Source: JBBTYG01 sp964483045 (lineage in GTDB: Bacteria; Patescibacteriota; Minisyncoccia; UBA6257; 2-01-FULL-56-20). From it: a stretch of DNA of 11,203 nt. Below are positions 6,339-11,203 of this stretch, piece by piece. The DNA lies in the NCBI GenBank assembly GCA_964483045.1, contig CAYZZK010000022.1:1-11203 (forward strand), given 5' to 3'. The notes below the pieces were generated by a model. That model ran no database searches. It was not told where the DNA came from and saw nothing but the letters and a program-made list of their open reading frames with translations. The number at the start of each line of letters is the position of its first letter. Position 1 is the stretch's first letter. The position numbers and the translations under genes are program-made.

Positions 6339-7414
6339 ATTCTTTCCGAAAGATTCACGATCGTATCGAACTTTTTTTCTCCGCGGAGCACAAGAAGTTT
6401 CGCTTTGTCTCCGACATTCATATTTTCCAAAAAATCTTGAATCGGATGGTCGCAATCCAGTTTTTGTCCATTGAATTCAAGGATAATGTCTTTTTCTTTA
6501 AGCCCCGCCTTCTCTGCGGGACTTTCCGGTGTTACGCCCGGATCGTGCGGGGTTTCTCGGATAACTAGAGCTCCGAAGTTCACCGACAAATTCATCTTTT
6601 CCTTGAGGTTGTCGTCGATCATGATATATCTGACTCCGAGAAGCGGCCGGCGGATTCTCCCGTATGTTTTTATGTCTTCTAGGTCCCGCTCGGCTGCATT
6701 GATCGGGATGGCGAAGCTGATGCTTTGCGCACCATAGACAACGGCGGTGTTTATGCCGATCGCTTGCCCTTTCAGGTTTACGAGCGGCCCGCCGGAATTT
6801 CCGACATTGATCGCCGCATCGGTTTGGATGAGGCCCCGCATTTCCTGCGGAGGCGATTTGGGGTCTTCTTTCGCGATAATCGAGCGCGAAAGGCCGGAGA
6901 TGATTCCCATCGAAACCGTATTTTTAAATATTCCCAGCGCATTTCCGGTGGCGATGACGATTTCGCCGAGTTTTAAACTCGCGGCATTTCCGAGTAGCAC
7001 AATAGGAAGACCGCTTGCCTGGATTTTGAGTATCGCTACGTCGTTTATCGGATCTCGACTCAATATTTCAGCGCTAAATTTTCTGCCGTCGTTCGTGATC
7101 ACGGAATATTCCGCCGCCGCGTCGCTTACGACATGCTTGTTCGTTAGTATGATCCCGCTTTGATCCGCGATAAATCCAGATCCGCCGCCGACTTGGATCA
7201 TTCCTCGGCCATCGGCGAAAATTTTCGGTATTTTTGCCGCCCACGATGCTCCTCGCTCGCGATGGATTTTTGTACTTGCAGTGCCATGGGGCGAAAATGG
7301 ATACAATTCCCGCGGCATTTCTTTTTCGATGTCTTCGAGATGCTTTGTGATCACGATCGATACCGTCGCGGGCATCACTTTTTCGATTGTCGAAGTTATT
7401 TGTTTTTGGAGCAT
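6335..7414 (-). CDS. HtrA/DegP-like serine protease with PDZ domain
   Basis: Trypsin-fold protease of the HtrA (S1C) family, a quality-control protease/chaperone. Numbering from the chosen ATG (359 residues): catalytic His94 in ILTNKHVV, Asp125 in PINDVAILKI, Ser207 in GNSGGPL, followed by a single PDZ domain (about 255-355) with PLLGVRY as the ligand-binding loop and SPAEKAGLKEKDIILEFNGQ. Start choice: the frame is open back to 7516, but that would overlap 99 bases of msrB; ATG at 7414 lies one base after the msrB TGA (7418-7416) and gives the N-terminus MLQKQITSTIEKVMPATVSIV, where the protease domain normally begins. Notably there is no signal peptide or transmembrane helix with either start, unlike classical HtrA/DegS. 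Third gene of the msrA-msrB-htrA unit. Its TAG and the TAG of the convergent secreted-protein gene share CTAG at 6335-6338. Confidence 0.9.
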   Translation of the reverse strand: MLQKQITSTIEKVMPATVSIVITKHLEDIEKEMPRELYPFSPHGTASTKIHRERGASWAAKIPKIFADGRGMIQVGGGSGFIADQSGIILTNKHVVSDAAAEYSVITNDGRKFSAEILSRDPINDVAILKIQASGLPIVLLGNAASLKLGEIVIATGNALGIFKNTVSMGIISGLSRSIIAKEDPKSPPQEMRGLIQTDAAINVGNSGGPLVNLKGQAIGINTAVVYGAQSISFAIPINAAERDLEDIKTYGRIRRPLLGVRYIMIDDNLKEKMNLSVNFGALVIRETPHDPGVTPESPAEKAGLKEKDIILEFNGQKLDCDHPIQDFLENMNVGDKAKLLVLRGEKKFDTIVNLSERI

Positions 7415-7415
7415 A

Positions 7416-7805
7416 TCAATTGTTGCCGGGTTGTTTCTGTTTCTCGAGTTCGAGGCAGACGGAATTGATGCAATATCTTTTTCCTCCTTTATCTTTCGGA
7501 CCGTCATCGAAAACATGGCCCAAATGCGCGCCGCAGGTTTTGCAAAGCACTTCGGTCCGTTCCATCCCGTATCCCGTATCGCTCTTAAGCTCGATGTTTT
7601 TGAGATTTACCGGATCGGTGAAACTGGGCCAGCCGGTGCCGGAATCGAATTTTGTGTCGGAGGAAAAAAGTTCCGTTCCGCATACGGCGCACTTGAACAT
7701 GCCTGGCTCGTGGCTGTTCCAATACTTTCCCGTAAATGGGGCCTCCGTCCCTTTTTCTCGGGCGACGTGATACAGCTCCGGCGGAAGTTCCTTGTCTTTT
7801 TTCAT
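7416..7805 (-). CDS. msrB: peptide methionine-(R)-S-oxide reductase
   Basis: Repairs the R-epimer of methionine sulfoxide in proteins; cytoplasmic here since no signal is present. The 129-residue product is a complete single-domain MsrB: YHVAREKGTEAPFTGKYW at the N-terminus, two zinc CxxC pairs (C39/C42 in CAVCG, C88/C91 in CKTCG), DSGTGWPSF at 54-62, HLGHVFDDG at 94-102, and the catalytic cysteine C112 in RYCINS. The position that holds a resolving cysteine in some MsrBs (SGCGWPSF) is Thr57 here, so recycling probably does not use that site. The start ATG is at 7805; no good Shine-Dalgarno is visible, but GGTATAAAAT lies about 20-30 nt upstream and could be a -10 element. The gene is followed after one base by the htrA start, indicating coupling. 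Confidence 0.95.
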   Translation of the reverse strand: MKKDKELPPELYHVAREKGTEAPFTGKYWNSHEPGMFKCAVCGTELFSSDTKFDSGTGWPSFTDPVNLKNIELKSDTGYGMERTEVLCKTCGAHLGHVFDDGPKDKGGKRYCINSVCLELEKQKQPGNN

Positions 7806-7833
7806 ATTTTAGCTGTTGGATATTTTATACCTT

Positions 7834-7934
7834 CAATAACGGCAAGGTTTTGAAGTCATCCGGAGCGCGGCGGCGCGAGGCAGGGGAATTTTCTAGCAAA
7901 GAAAATATCCGACTTCAAAACCTTGCAGTTATTG
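7834..7934. repeat. 101-bp inverted-repeat element between msrA and msrB
   Basis: The left arm 7834-7857 and right arm 7911-7934 are reverse complements over 24 bp with a single mismatch (CGGCAAGG against CCTTGCAG). The interior contains a GC-rich block (7860-7886, GCGCGGCGGCGCGAGG) and a nested hairpin ATTTTC 7888-7893 / GAAAAT 7901-7906 with a 7-nt loop. The element fills most of the 148-nt gap between the msrA stop and the msrB start. It has no T-run after either arm, so it is not a typical intrinsic terminator. It could be a MITE-like or REP-like dispersed palindrome, or an RNA hairpin that sets relative expression of msrA and msrB. Copy number elsewhere in the genome cannot be seen here. 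Confidence 0.75.
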
Positions 7935-7953
7935 GATCATGTACCACTTTATT

Positions 7954-8571
7954 TTACTTTTTTTCAGCTTCTTTTAAAAGAGCGTTGAATTTCGCGCGGA
8001 GCTTGTCTATCTTGGGTCCGATAATAACCTGGCAATAGGGCTGGAAAGTGTTGTTTTTATAGTACTGGCGGTGGTACTCTTCCGCTGCATAGAATTTTTC
8101 TAGCGGTTTTACTTCGGTCACGATGGGCTTGCCGCCCGGGCTCGCCTCGCTGGAGCTTTGGCGAAGCGGGTCGGCGGCGTTCAATTCTTGGATAAACCTT
8201 TCCGCTTCTTGTTTTTGCTCATCGGTTGCATAGAAGATCACCGAGCGGTATTGCGTGCCCACGTCATTGCCCTGGCGGTTCAGCGTCGTGCCATCATGCG
8301 TCGAAAAGAAAACCGTCAAGAGATCGTTAAAAGAAATTTGCGCCGGGTCGTATTCGATTTTTATCACTTCCGCGTGTCCGCTCCTGCCGGAACAGACTTC
8401 TTCGTATGTGACGTTTTTCCCGTCGCGCGGCGGTTTCCCGCCCGCGTATCCGGGCATCACCGAAATTACGCCTTTGAGCATCTCGAACACCGCTTCCGTG
8501 CACCAAAAACAACCTCCGCCAAAGATTGCAGTTTGTGGGGATTTTTTAGATTGTTTCAGTCCTGTTTCCAT
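7954..8571 (-). CDS. msrA: peptide methionine-(S)-S-oxide reductase
   Basis: Repairs the S-epimer of methionine sulfoxide. Starting at ATG 8571 (205 residues), the catalytic Cys21 lies in the signature GGGCFWCTEAVFE; further family motifs are GYAGG, YEEVCSGRSGHAEV, FFSTHDGTTLNRQGNDVGTQYRS and the C-terminal AEEYHRQYY. A GTG at 8577 in the same frame would add two residues; ATG is preferred. Between ELNA and KPIVTEV the protein carries extra residues (ADPLRQSSSEASPGG) where the family usually has a short turn; the DNA there is palindromic (8131-8178). First gene of the msrA-msrB-htrA minus-strand unit, divergent from the 155-residue protein gene. A plausible -10 (TATACA, 8609-8604 minus) overlaps the -10 of that divergent gene. 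Confidence 0.95.
   Translation of the reverse strand: METGLKQSKKSPQTAIFGGGCFWCTEAVFEMLKGVISVMPGYAGGKPPRDGKNVTYEEVCSGRSGHAEVIKIEYDPAQISFNDLLTVFFSTHDGTTLNRQGNDVGTQYRSVIFYATDEQKQEAERFIQELNAADPLRQSSSEASPGGKPIVTEVKPLEKFYAAEEYHRQYYKNNTFQPYCQVIIGPKIDKLRAKFNALLKEAEKK
8131..8178. repeat. palindromic segment inside msrA (in-frame insert)
   Basis: GCCGCC (8131-8136) pairs with GGCGGC (8173-8178), and inside it TCGCC (8142-8146) pairs with GGCGA (8160-8164). The 48-bp segment is GC-rich relative to the flanks and encodes the low-complexity stretch around ADPLRQSSSEASPGG, an apparent insertion in MsrA in a surface turn before the conserved KPIVTEV. It resembles small palindromic elements that insert in frame into genes (as the RPE elements of Rickettsia do), but this analogy is inference. 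Confidence 0.5.
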
Positions 8572-8581
8572 TATCACTCGC

Positions 8582-8611
8582 TTGATTAGTTAGCGTGCTT
8601 AATTGTATAAC
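8582..8611 (+). promoter_or_regulatory. promoter of the 155-residue protein gene
   Basis: -35 TTGATT (8582-8587), an 18-nt spacer and -10 TATAAC (8606-8611), giving a transcript start near 8618 and a leader of about 48 nt that contains the AAAGGA ribosome-binding site. The -10 sits in ATTGTATAA, which on the other strand reads TTATACAAT and could serve as the msrA -10. The two divergent units may therefore share and compete for one -10 region. Confidence 0.45.
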
Positions 8612-8665
8612 GATATCAGCTTTTCGAAAAACTTGATTTAACATGCAAGAAAAGAAAGGAAACAT

Positions 8666-9133
8666 ATGCTCTATCGTGATATACCTTTTGCGCTCTTCAA
8701 CGCGGTAAAAGAAGAGGACAGTCTGCGTCCGTTCGATCCTCCCGGAAGTCATTACGGCATTTCCCAAATGGCCAAAATGAGAAGTCATGACGCTACTCTT
8801 ATCTATGAATCGAGTGATTTCTCTCATCGGTACGCCGTGGCATATCTTCGCATTTTTCAGGGGACCAATGGCCGATTTCATATCGAAAACTTGCCCTTTG
8901 AGCTCCGGACAATTATGAGATCATTTGATTGGCAATTCGGAAAAGGGCGGTTCTATAAAGCCCAAATAGATATGCTCGTTCGAATTGATTTTCTCAACCG
9001 ATCTCTTTCTCGCCGGCTTCTCGCGCTTAGCCGCAAAGCTTTAGCGCTTCAAAAAAAGGCTGTGCGAGAAGAATTCTGGGAGTGTGAATTGTTCCCGAAC
9101 GGAAATTATTCCAAACATCCGGGATACGAATAG
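8666..9133 (+). CDS. hypothetical protein, 155 residues
   Basis: Not recognised. The ATG at 8666 has a good Shine-Dalgarno (AAAGGA at 8655-8660, 5 nt spacing), its own promoter upstream and a strong terminator 17 nt after its TAG, so it looks like a real single-gene unit. The product is soluble and basic, with no signal peptide or membrane segment. The N-terminal half (1-90) is mixed and aromatic-rich (PFDPPGSHYGISQMAKMRSH, YAVAYLRIFQGTNGRFHIE); residues about 102-142 are a predicted long basic helix (IDMLVRIDFLNRSLSRRLLA...). One cysteine only (near residue 145). The basic helix could bind nucleic acid, but nothing in the sequence proves a function. Confidence 0.75.
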   Translation: MLYRDIPFALFNAVKEEDSLRPFDPPGSHYGISQMAKMRSHDATLIYESSDFSHRYAVAYLRIFQGTNGRFHIENLPFELRTIMRSFDWQFGKGRFYKAQIDMLVRIDFLNRSLSRRLLALSRKALALQKKAVREEFWECELFPNGNYSKHPGYE

Positions 9134-9150
9134 CGGTTTTTTAGCAAGCC

Positions 9151-9192
9151 CCAAGCCCATAGGAATCCTATGGGCTTGGTTTATTATGTTTT
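9151..9192 (+). terminator. intrinsic terminator
   Basis: A nearly perfect palindrome CCAAGCCCATAGGA / TCCTATGGGCTTGG spans 9151-9179 around a single central A (in RNA, about 12 bp with a short loop), followed by TTTATTATGTTTT. It lies 17 nt after the stop of the 155-residue protein gene and is oriented for the plus strand. Confidence 0.85.
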
Positions 9193-9243
9193 GAATTTCC
9201 CTTTTGTTAGCACCCGCGATTTTTTAATGTGTCAAATAACTGC

Positions 9244-9272
9244 TTGACAAGCCGTTACTTCTCCATAAGTAT
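9244..9272 (+). promoter_or_regulatory. possible promoter upstream of the lyase gene
   Basis: A perfect consensus -35 TTGACA at 9244-9249, but only a poor -10 at the expected distance (TAAGTA 9266-9271 with 16-nt spacing, or AAGTAT with 17). A weak -10 behind a consensus -35 is compatible with a regulated promoter. The expected start of transcription, about 9278-9280, coincides with the beginning of the 20-bp palindrome. Confidence 0.3.
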
Positions 9273-9279
9273 TGAGATA

Positions 9280-9299
9280 ATTTTCCGTGCACGGAAAAT
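9280..9299. promoter_or_regulatory. 20-bp perfect palindrome, candidate operator
   Basis: ATTTTCCGTG followed by CACGGAAAAT is a perfect 20-bp dyad with no spacer. It is 45 bp upstream of the ATG at 9345 and right at the expected transcription start of the TTGACA promoter. It is not followed by a T-run, so it is not a terminator; perfect dyads of this size without a spacer are typical binding sites for dimeric repressors. No regulator gene is present in the window to assign it to. Confidence 0.5.
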
Positions 9300-9344
9300 G
9301 TACTTTGAACAACAGAAAACGACTGAAACGACCGCATAGCATAT

Positions 9345-10787
9345 ATGAAACAACTAAAAATAGAAACAGCAGTTCAGCTTCTCGTCGCCGCGTCCTCGGG
9401 ACGAGGCAGGAATCTCCACATGTCCGGCGATCCGCATTATCAACCCGCAGCGCTCCGGCCATATCTCGGGTACGACCAACGTGCCGGTTGGTTAATACTC
9501 GTTGAGTGGTTTTGGATGATAACGCTCGCAAACGCAGGCATTATGCCGGCATCTCACGCGCGGCTTCTTACGGAGAAGCTTCTCCGGGAACTTCTCGAAA
9601 AGATCACGATGACGAAAGTCACCAAGCTCGAGCGTGCGAAAACAAAGCACGACATCCTTGCGCTTCTCGAACTCATGAAGCGAATCCTCCCAAAGCCACT
9701 TCACCGATGGCTGCATCTGGGGCTCACGTCGTACGACACTATCTGTACTGGCTACGCGCTTCAGGCGCGCCAAACATTTTTCGGTGTATTCCATCCGAAG
9801 CTTGTGGAAGTGGACGGGGCATGGAGAAACCGGATCGGAGAAACTGCCGACATGCTCCAAATCGGGCGTACGCATCTTCAAGATGCGTTGCCTATCACAG
9901 TTGGCGCGTGGCTGGCGGTATTGCACAGCCGATTCATCAACACCGCCAAAAATGCAGGTGTGCTTGCGCACGACATACCGGGGAAGTTTAGCGGAGCGGT
10001 TGGAACGAGCGCCGCAATTCGCGCCTTCGGTAATGGCAAAGATCTGGAAGTATCGGCTCTCGGTTTGCTGGGACTGCCGTCCCCTCGATTCAGCACCCAG
10101 ATCGTCCAGCCCGAAGGGCTCGAGCGGTTTTACAACGAGATCATGCTCATCTCCGCAGTGCTTGCGAATCTGGGCGATGACGTACGCCATCTCCAATCCT
10201 CCGCTATCGGCGAACTCGTGAGCGCAAGCTCAACCTCTTCAGCCATGTCGCACAAAGATGCGAATCCAGTCGTCGCGGAACAGGCAGATGGCATGCACAT
10301 CAGCACTCGACTGGGATTCGAGGCCGTAGTGGAAACCTTAAACAGCACGCTTCAGCGCGATTTACGCTTCTCGAATGTAATGCGCAGCTTCAGCCAAATC
10401 ATTGTGTTTACCTACCAACAACTCCTGTCGGCGGAGCGGGTTTTGAAGACTCTCCAAGTTAACAAGGACAAATGCGAGAAAAACTTTTGGAGAAACGGGA
10501 GACTGGTGACGGCGGAACTGCTGCATCTGGCCCTTCAGAAAGAAGGATATCCGAATGCGCATCGGTTTGTGAATACGCGCATCGTTCCGGCGGCAAGACA
10601 ATCCGGAGAAAGTCTTTGTACCGAGACGGGTATCTTTATAGAATGCTCCAGAGACCGCCGCCTGGAACGGATTTGGCGGCGAAGAATATCGGAAGAGATC
10701 CGCCATCTCCTCGTGTTTACGAATAAATATATTGGCGACGCGATCCAGGTTGCGCGTGCCGAAGCAGCAAACGCACTCGCCACGTAA
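9345..10787 (+). CDS. purB: adenylosuccinate lyase-like enzyme (fumarase/aspartase superfamily)
   Basis: Superfamily of trimeric-core helical lyases that eliminate fumarate. Features (numbering from 9345): DPHYQPAALRPYLGYDQRAGWL near the N-terminus, as in PurB; HLGLTSYDTICTGYALQ; GRTHLQDALPITVG with the catalytic-type His177; FSGAVGTSAA; FSTQIV followed by a YNEI...DDVRHLQ helix like the PurB STQVV...EIRHLQ stretch; and the signature loop as S298-S299-A-M-S-H-K-D-A-N-P, which departs from SSxMPxKxNP by Pro-to-Ser and one extra residue. The GAVGT and STQ...RHLQ blocks favour adenylosuccinate lyase (AMP and AICAR steps of purine synthesis) over fumarase or argininosuccinate lyase. Start: ATG 9345 opens the frame but has no ribosome-binding site; ATG 9420 (M26) has AGGA 8 nt upstream and fits the family N-terminus better, and may be the true start. 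The gene stands alone between a palindrome-marked upstream region and a strong terminator. Confidence 0.7.
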   Translation: MKQLKIETAVQLLVAASSGRGRNLHMSGDPHYQPAALRPYLGYDQRAGWLILVEWFWMITLANAGIMPASHARLLTEKLLRELLEKITMTKVTKLERAKTKHDILALLELMKRILPKPLHRWLHLGLTSYDTICTGYALQARQTFFGVFHPKLVEVDGAWRNRIGETADMLQIGRTHLQDALPITVGAWLAVLHSRFINTAKNAGVLAHDIPGKFSGAVGTSAAIRAFGNGKDLEVSALGLLGLPSPRFSTQIVQPEGLERFYNEIMLISAVLANLGDDVRHLQSSAIGELVSASSTSSAMSHKDANPVVAEQADGMHISTRLGFEAVVETLNSTLQRDLRFSNVMRSFSQIIVFTYQQLLSAERVLKTLQVNKDKCEKNFWRNGRLVTAELLHLALQKEGYPNAHRFVNTRIVPAARQSGESLCTETGIFIECSRDRRLERIWRRRISEEIRHLLVFTNKYIGDAIQVARAEAANALAT

Positions 10788-10812
10788 TACCGAGCGAGAA
10801 AAAAATCACATA

Positions 10813-10850
10813 CCAGCCGGGGACGACCGTCCGCGGCTGGTTTTTTATTT
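10813..10850 (+). terminator. intrinsic terminator after the lyase gene
   Basis: CCAGCCG (10813-10819) pairs with CGGCTGG (10834-10840); after a G/G mismatch an inner GGAC/GTCC stem closes a GACC loop. It is followed directly by TTTTTTATTT. It lies 25 nt after the lyase stop codon and separates it from the helicase gene. Confidence 0.9.
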
Positions 10851-10935
10851 AGGCTCGCATGCAAGGAGATATCGTATTGGCCATTCGCCTAAATCTTTAC
10901 GAAACGGGCGGCTCATGGCGTTATATGTAATTATC

Positions 10936-10944
10936 TGTTATGCT
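10936..10944 (+). promoter_or_regulatory. extended -10 element upstream of the helicase gene
   Basis: TGTTATGCT matches the extended -10 form TGnTATNNT, with no convincing -35 at 17 nt. Transcription would start about 10951-10953, at or next to the ATG at 10953, so the helicase mRNA could be leaderless. No Shine-Dalgarno is seen between the element and the ATG. Confidence 0.35.
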
Positions 10945-10952
10945 CTTATCTC

Positions 10953-11203
10953 ATGACGCCAGACAGCAAAGGATTTCATGGCCTCGGCATCGCGCCGGGA
11001 ATTCTGCAAATCCTTGCAAAATTAAATCTTAAAACCCCGACGCCCATTCAAGAGCAGTCCATTCCGATCGCAATCGAAGGCAAAGATTTAATGGGGATTG
11101 CGCAGACCGGCACCGGCAAGACGTTCGCATTCGGGATTCCTTTGATCCAGCAGGTGCTGAAGGGAGACGGAATCGGCTTGGTACTTGTGCCGACGCGCGA
11201 ACT
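10953..11203 (+). CDS. DEAD-box RNA helicase, N-terminal fragment
   Basis: The first 83 residues of an ATP-dependent RNA helicase that continues beyond the window. Seen: the upstream aromatic and Q motif (GFHGLGIAPGILQIL...TPTPIQEQSIPIAIEGKDL), Walker A/motif I as AQTGTGKT, and motif Ia beginning PTRE at the window edge. Family role: unwinding or remodelling RNA duplexes, typically in ribosome assembly, mRNA decay or cold adaptation; which subfamily (RhlE, CsdA, DbpA) cannot be told from this part. The ATG at 10953 is chosen because the Q-motif region begins at the expected distance from it. Confidence 0.93.
   Translation, partial: MTPDSKGFHGLGIAPGILQILAKLNLKTPTPIQEQSIPIAIEGKDLMGIAQTGTGKTFAFGIPLIQQVLKGDGIGLVLVPTRE

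Noticed and set aside
7415..7516. N-terminal extension of HtrA to ATG 7516
   Set aside because: It would overlap the msrB coding region by about 100 bases, adds a sequence of biased composition that is simply msrB read in another frame, and the ATG at 7414 sits one base after the msrB stop.
8546..8881. Minus-strand open frame of 111 codons
   Set aside because: It overlaps the 155-residue gene and its promoter on the opposite strand and runs into msrA; the plus-strand gene has the ribosome-binding site and terminator, so this is a shadow.
9492..10196. Long minus-strand open frame of 234 codons inside the lyase gene
   Set aside because: The plus strand encodes recognisable lyase motifs through this whole stretch; the minus frame shows no domain and has no promoter or ribosome-binding site.
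10859..10930. Small 23-codon frame (ATG 10859, TAA 10928-10930) before the helicase gene
   Set aside because: An AAGGAG lies inside it, not ahead of the ATG, the peptide has no recognisable feature, and it sits between a terminator and the helicase promoter; not enough to call a gene.

Overview
The window reads as a compact bacterial chromosome segment. Short intergenic gaps, overlapping or near-touching genes, an anchorless HtrA protease, a lamin-tail-domain secreted protein and an unusual LeuRS together suggest a member of the Patescibacteria (CPR), probably Parcubacteria-like. That assignment is inference from protein character; there is no rRNA or other marker here to prove it.

Layout. 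Positions 1-2479 (+): the C-terminus of an AI-2E-family membrane transporter, then metG (stop and start overlap in TGATG), then a TatD-family nuclease. Positions 2480-2851 hold no convincing protein gene. On the minus strand this gap carries a promoter, a well-folded transcript of about 258 nt and an intrinsic terminator, so it is best read as a non-coding RNA gene of unknown family, divergent from the leuS promoter. Positions 2852-6338 (+): leuS, then a secreted, Pro/Ser/Thr-linker, six-cysteine protein with a lamin-tail-like domain starting 4 nt after leuS. Positions 8571-6335 (-): an oxidative-stress and protein-quality operon transcribed msrA, msrB, htrA, with a 101-bp inverted-repeat element between msrA and msrB. 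Its last gene converges on the secreted-protein gene, and the two stop codons share one CTAG. Positions 8666-9133 (+): an unrecognised 155-residue protein divergent from msrA, closed by a strong terminator. Positions 9345-10787 (+): an adenylosuccinate-lyase-like enzyme with a 20-bp perfect palindrome upstream and a strong terminator downstream. From 10953 (+): the start of a DEAD-box RNA helicase that runs off the window.

Functionally the window mixes translation (two aminoacyl-tRNA synthetases, RNA helicase), protein repair and proteolysis (MsrA, MsrB, HtrA), nucleotide metabolism (PurB-like), DNA/RNA maintenance (TatD) and cell surface (transporter, lamin-tail protein). The most interesting item is the minus-strand structured RNA at about 2478-2735, which includes a likely H-type pseudoknot, a multi-helix domain and a strong Shine-Dalgarno-like AGGAGG. 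Second are two palindromic elements, one intergenic (7834-7934) and one apparently inserted in frame inside msrA (8131-8178).
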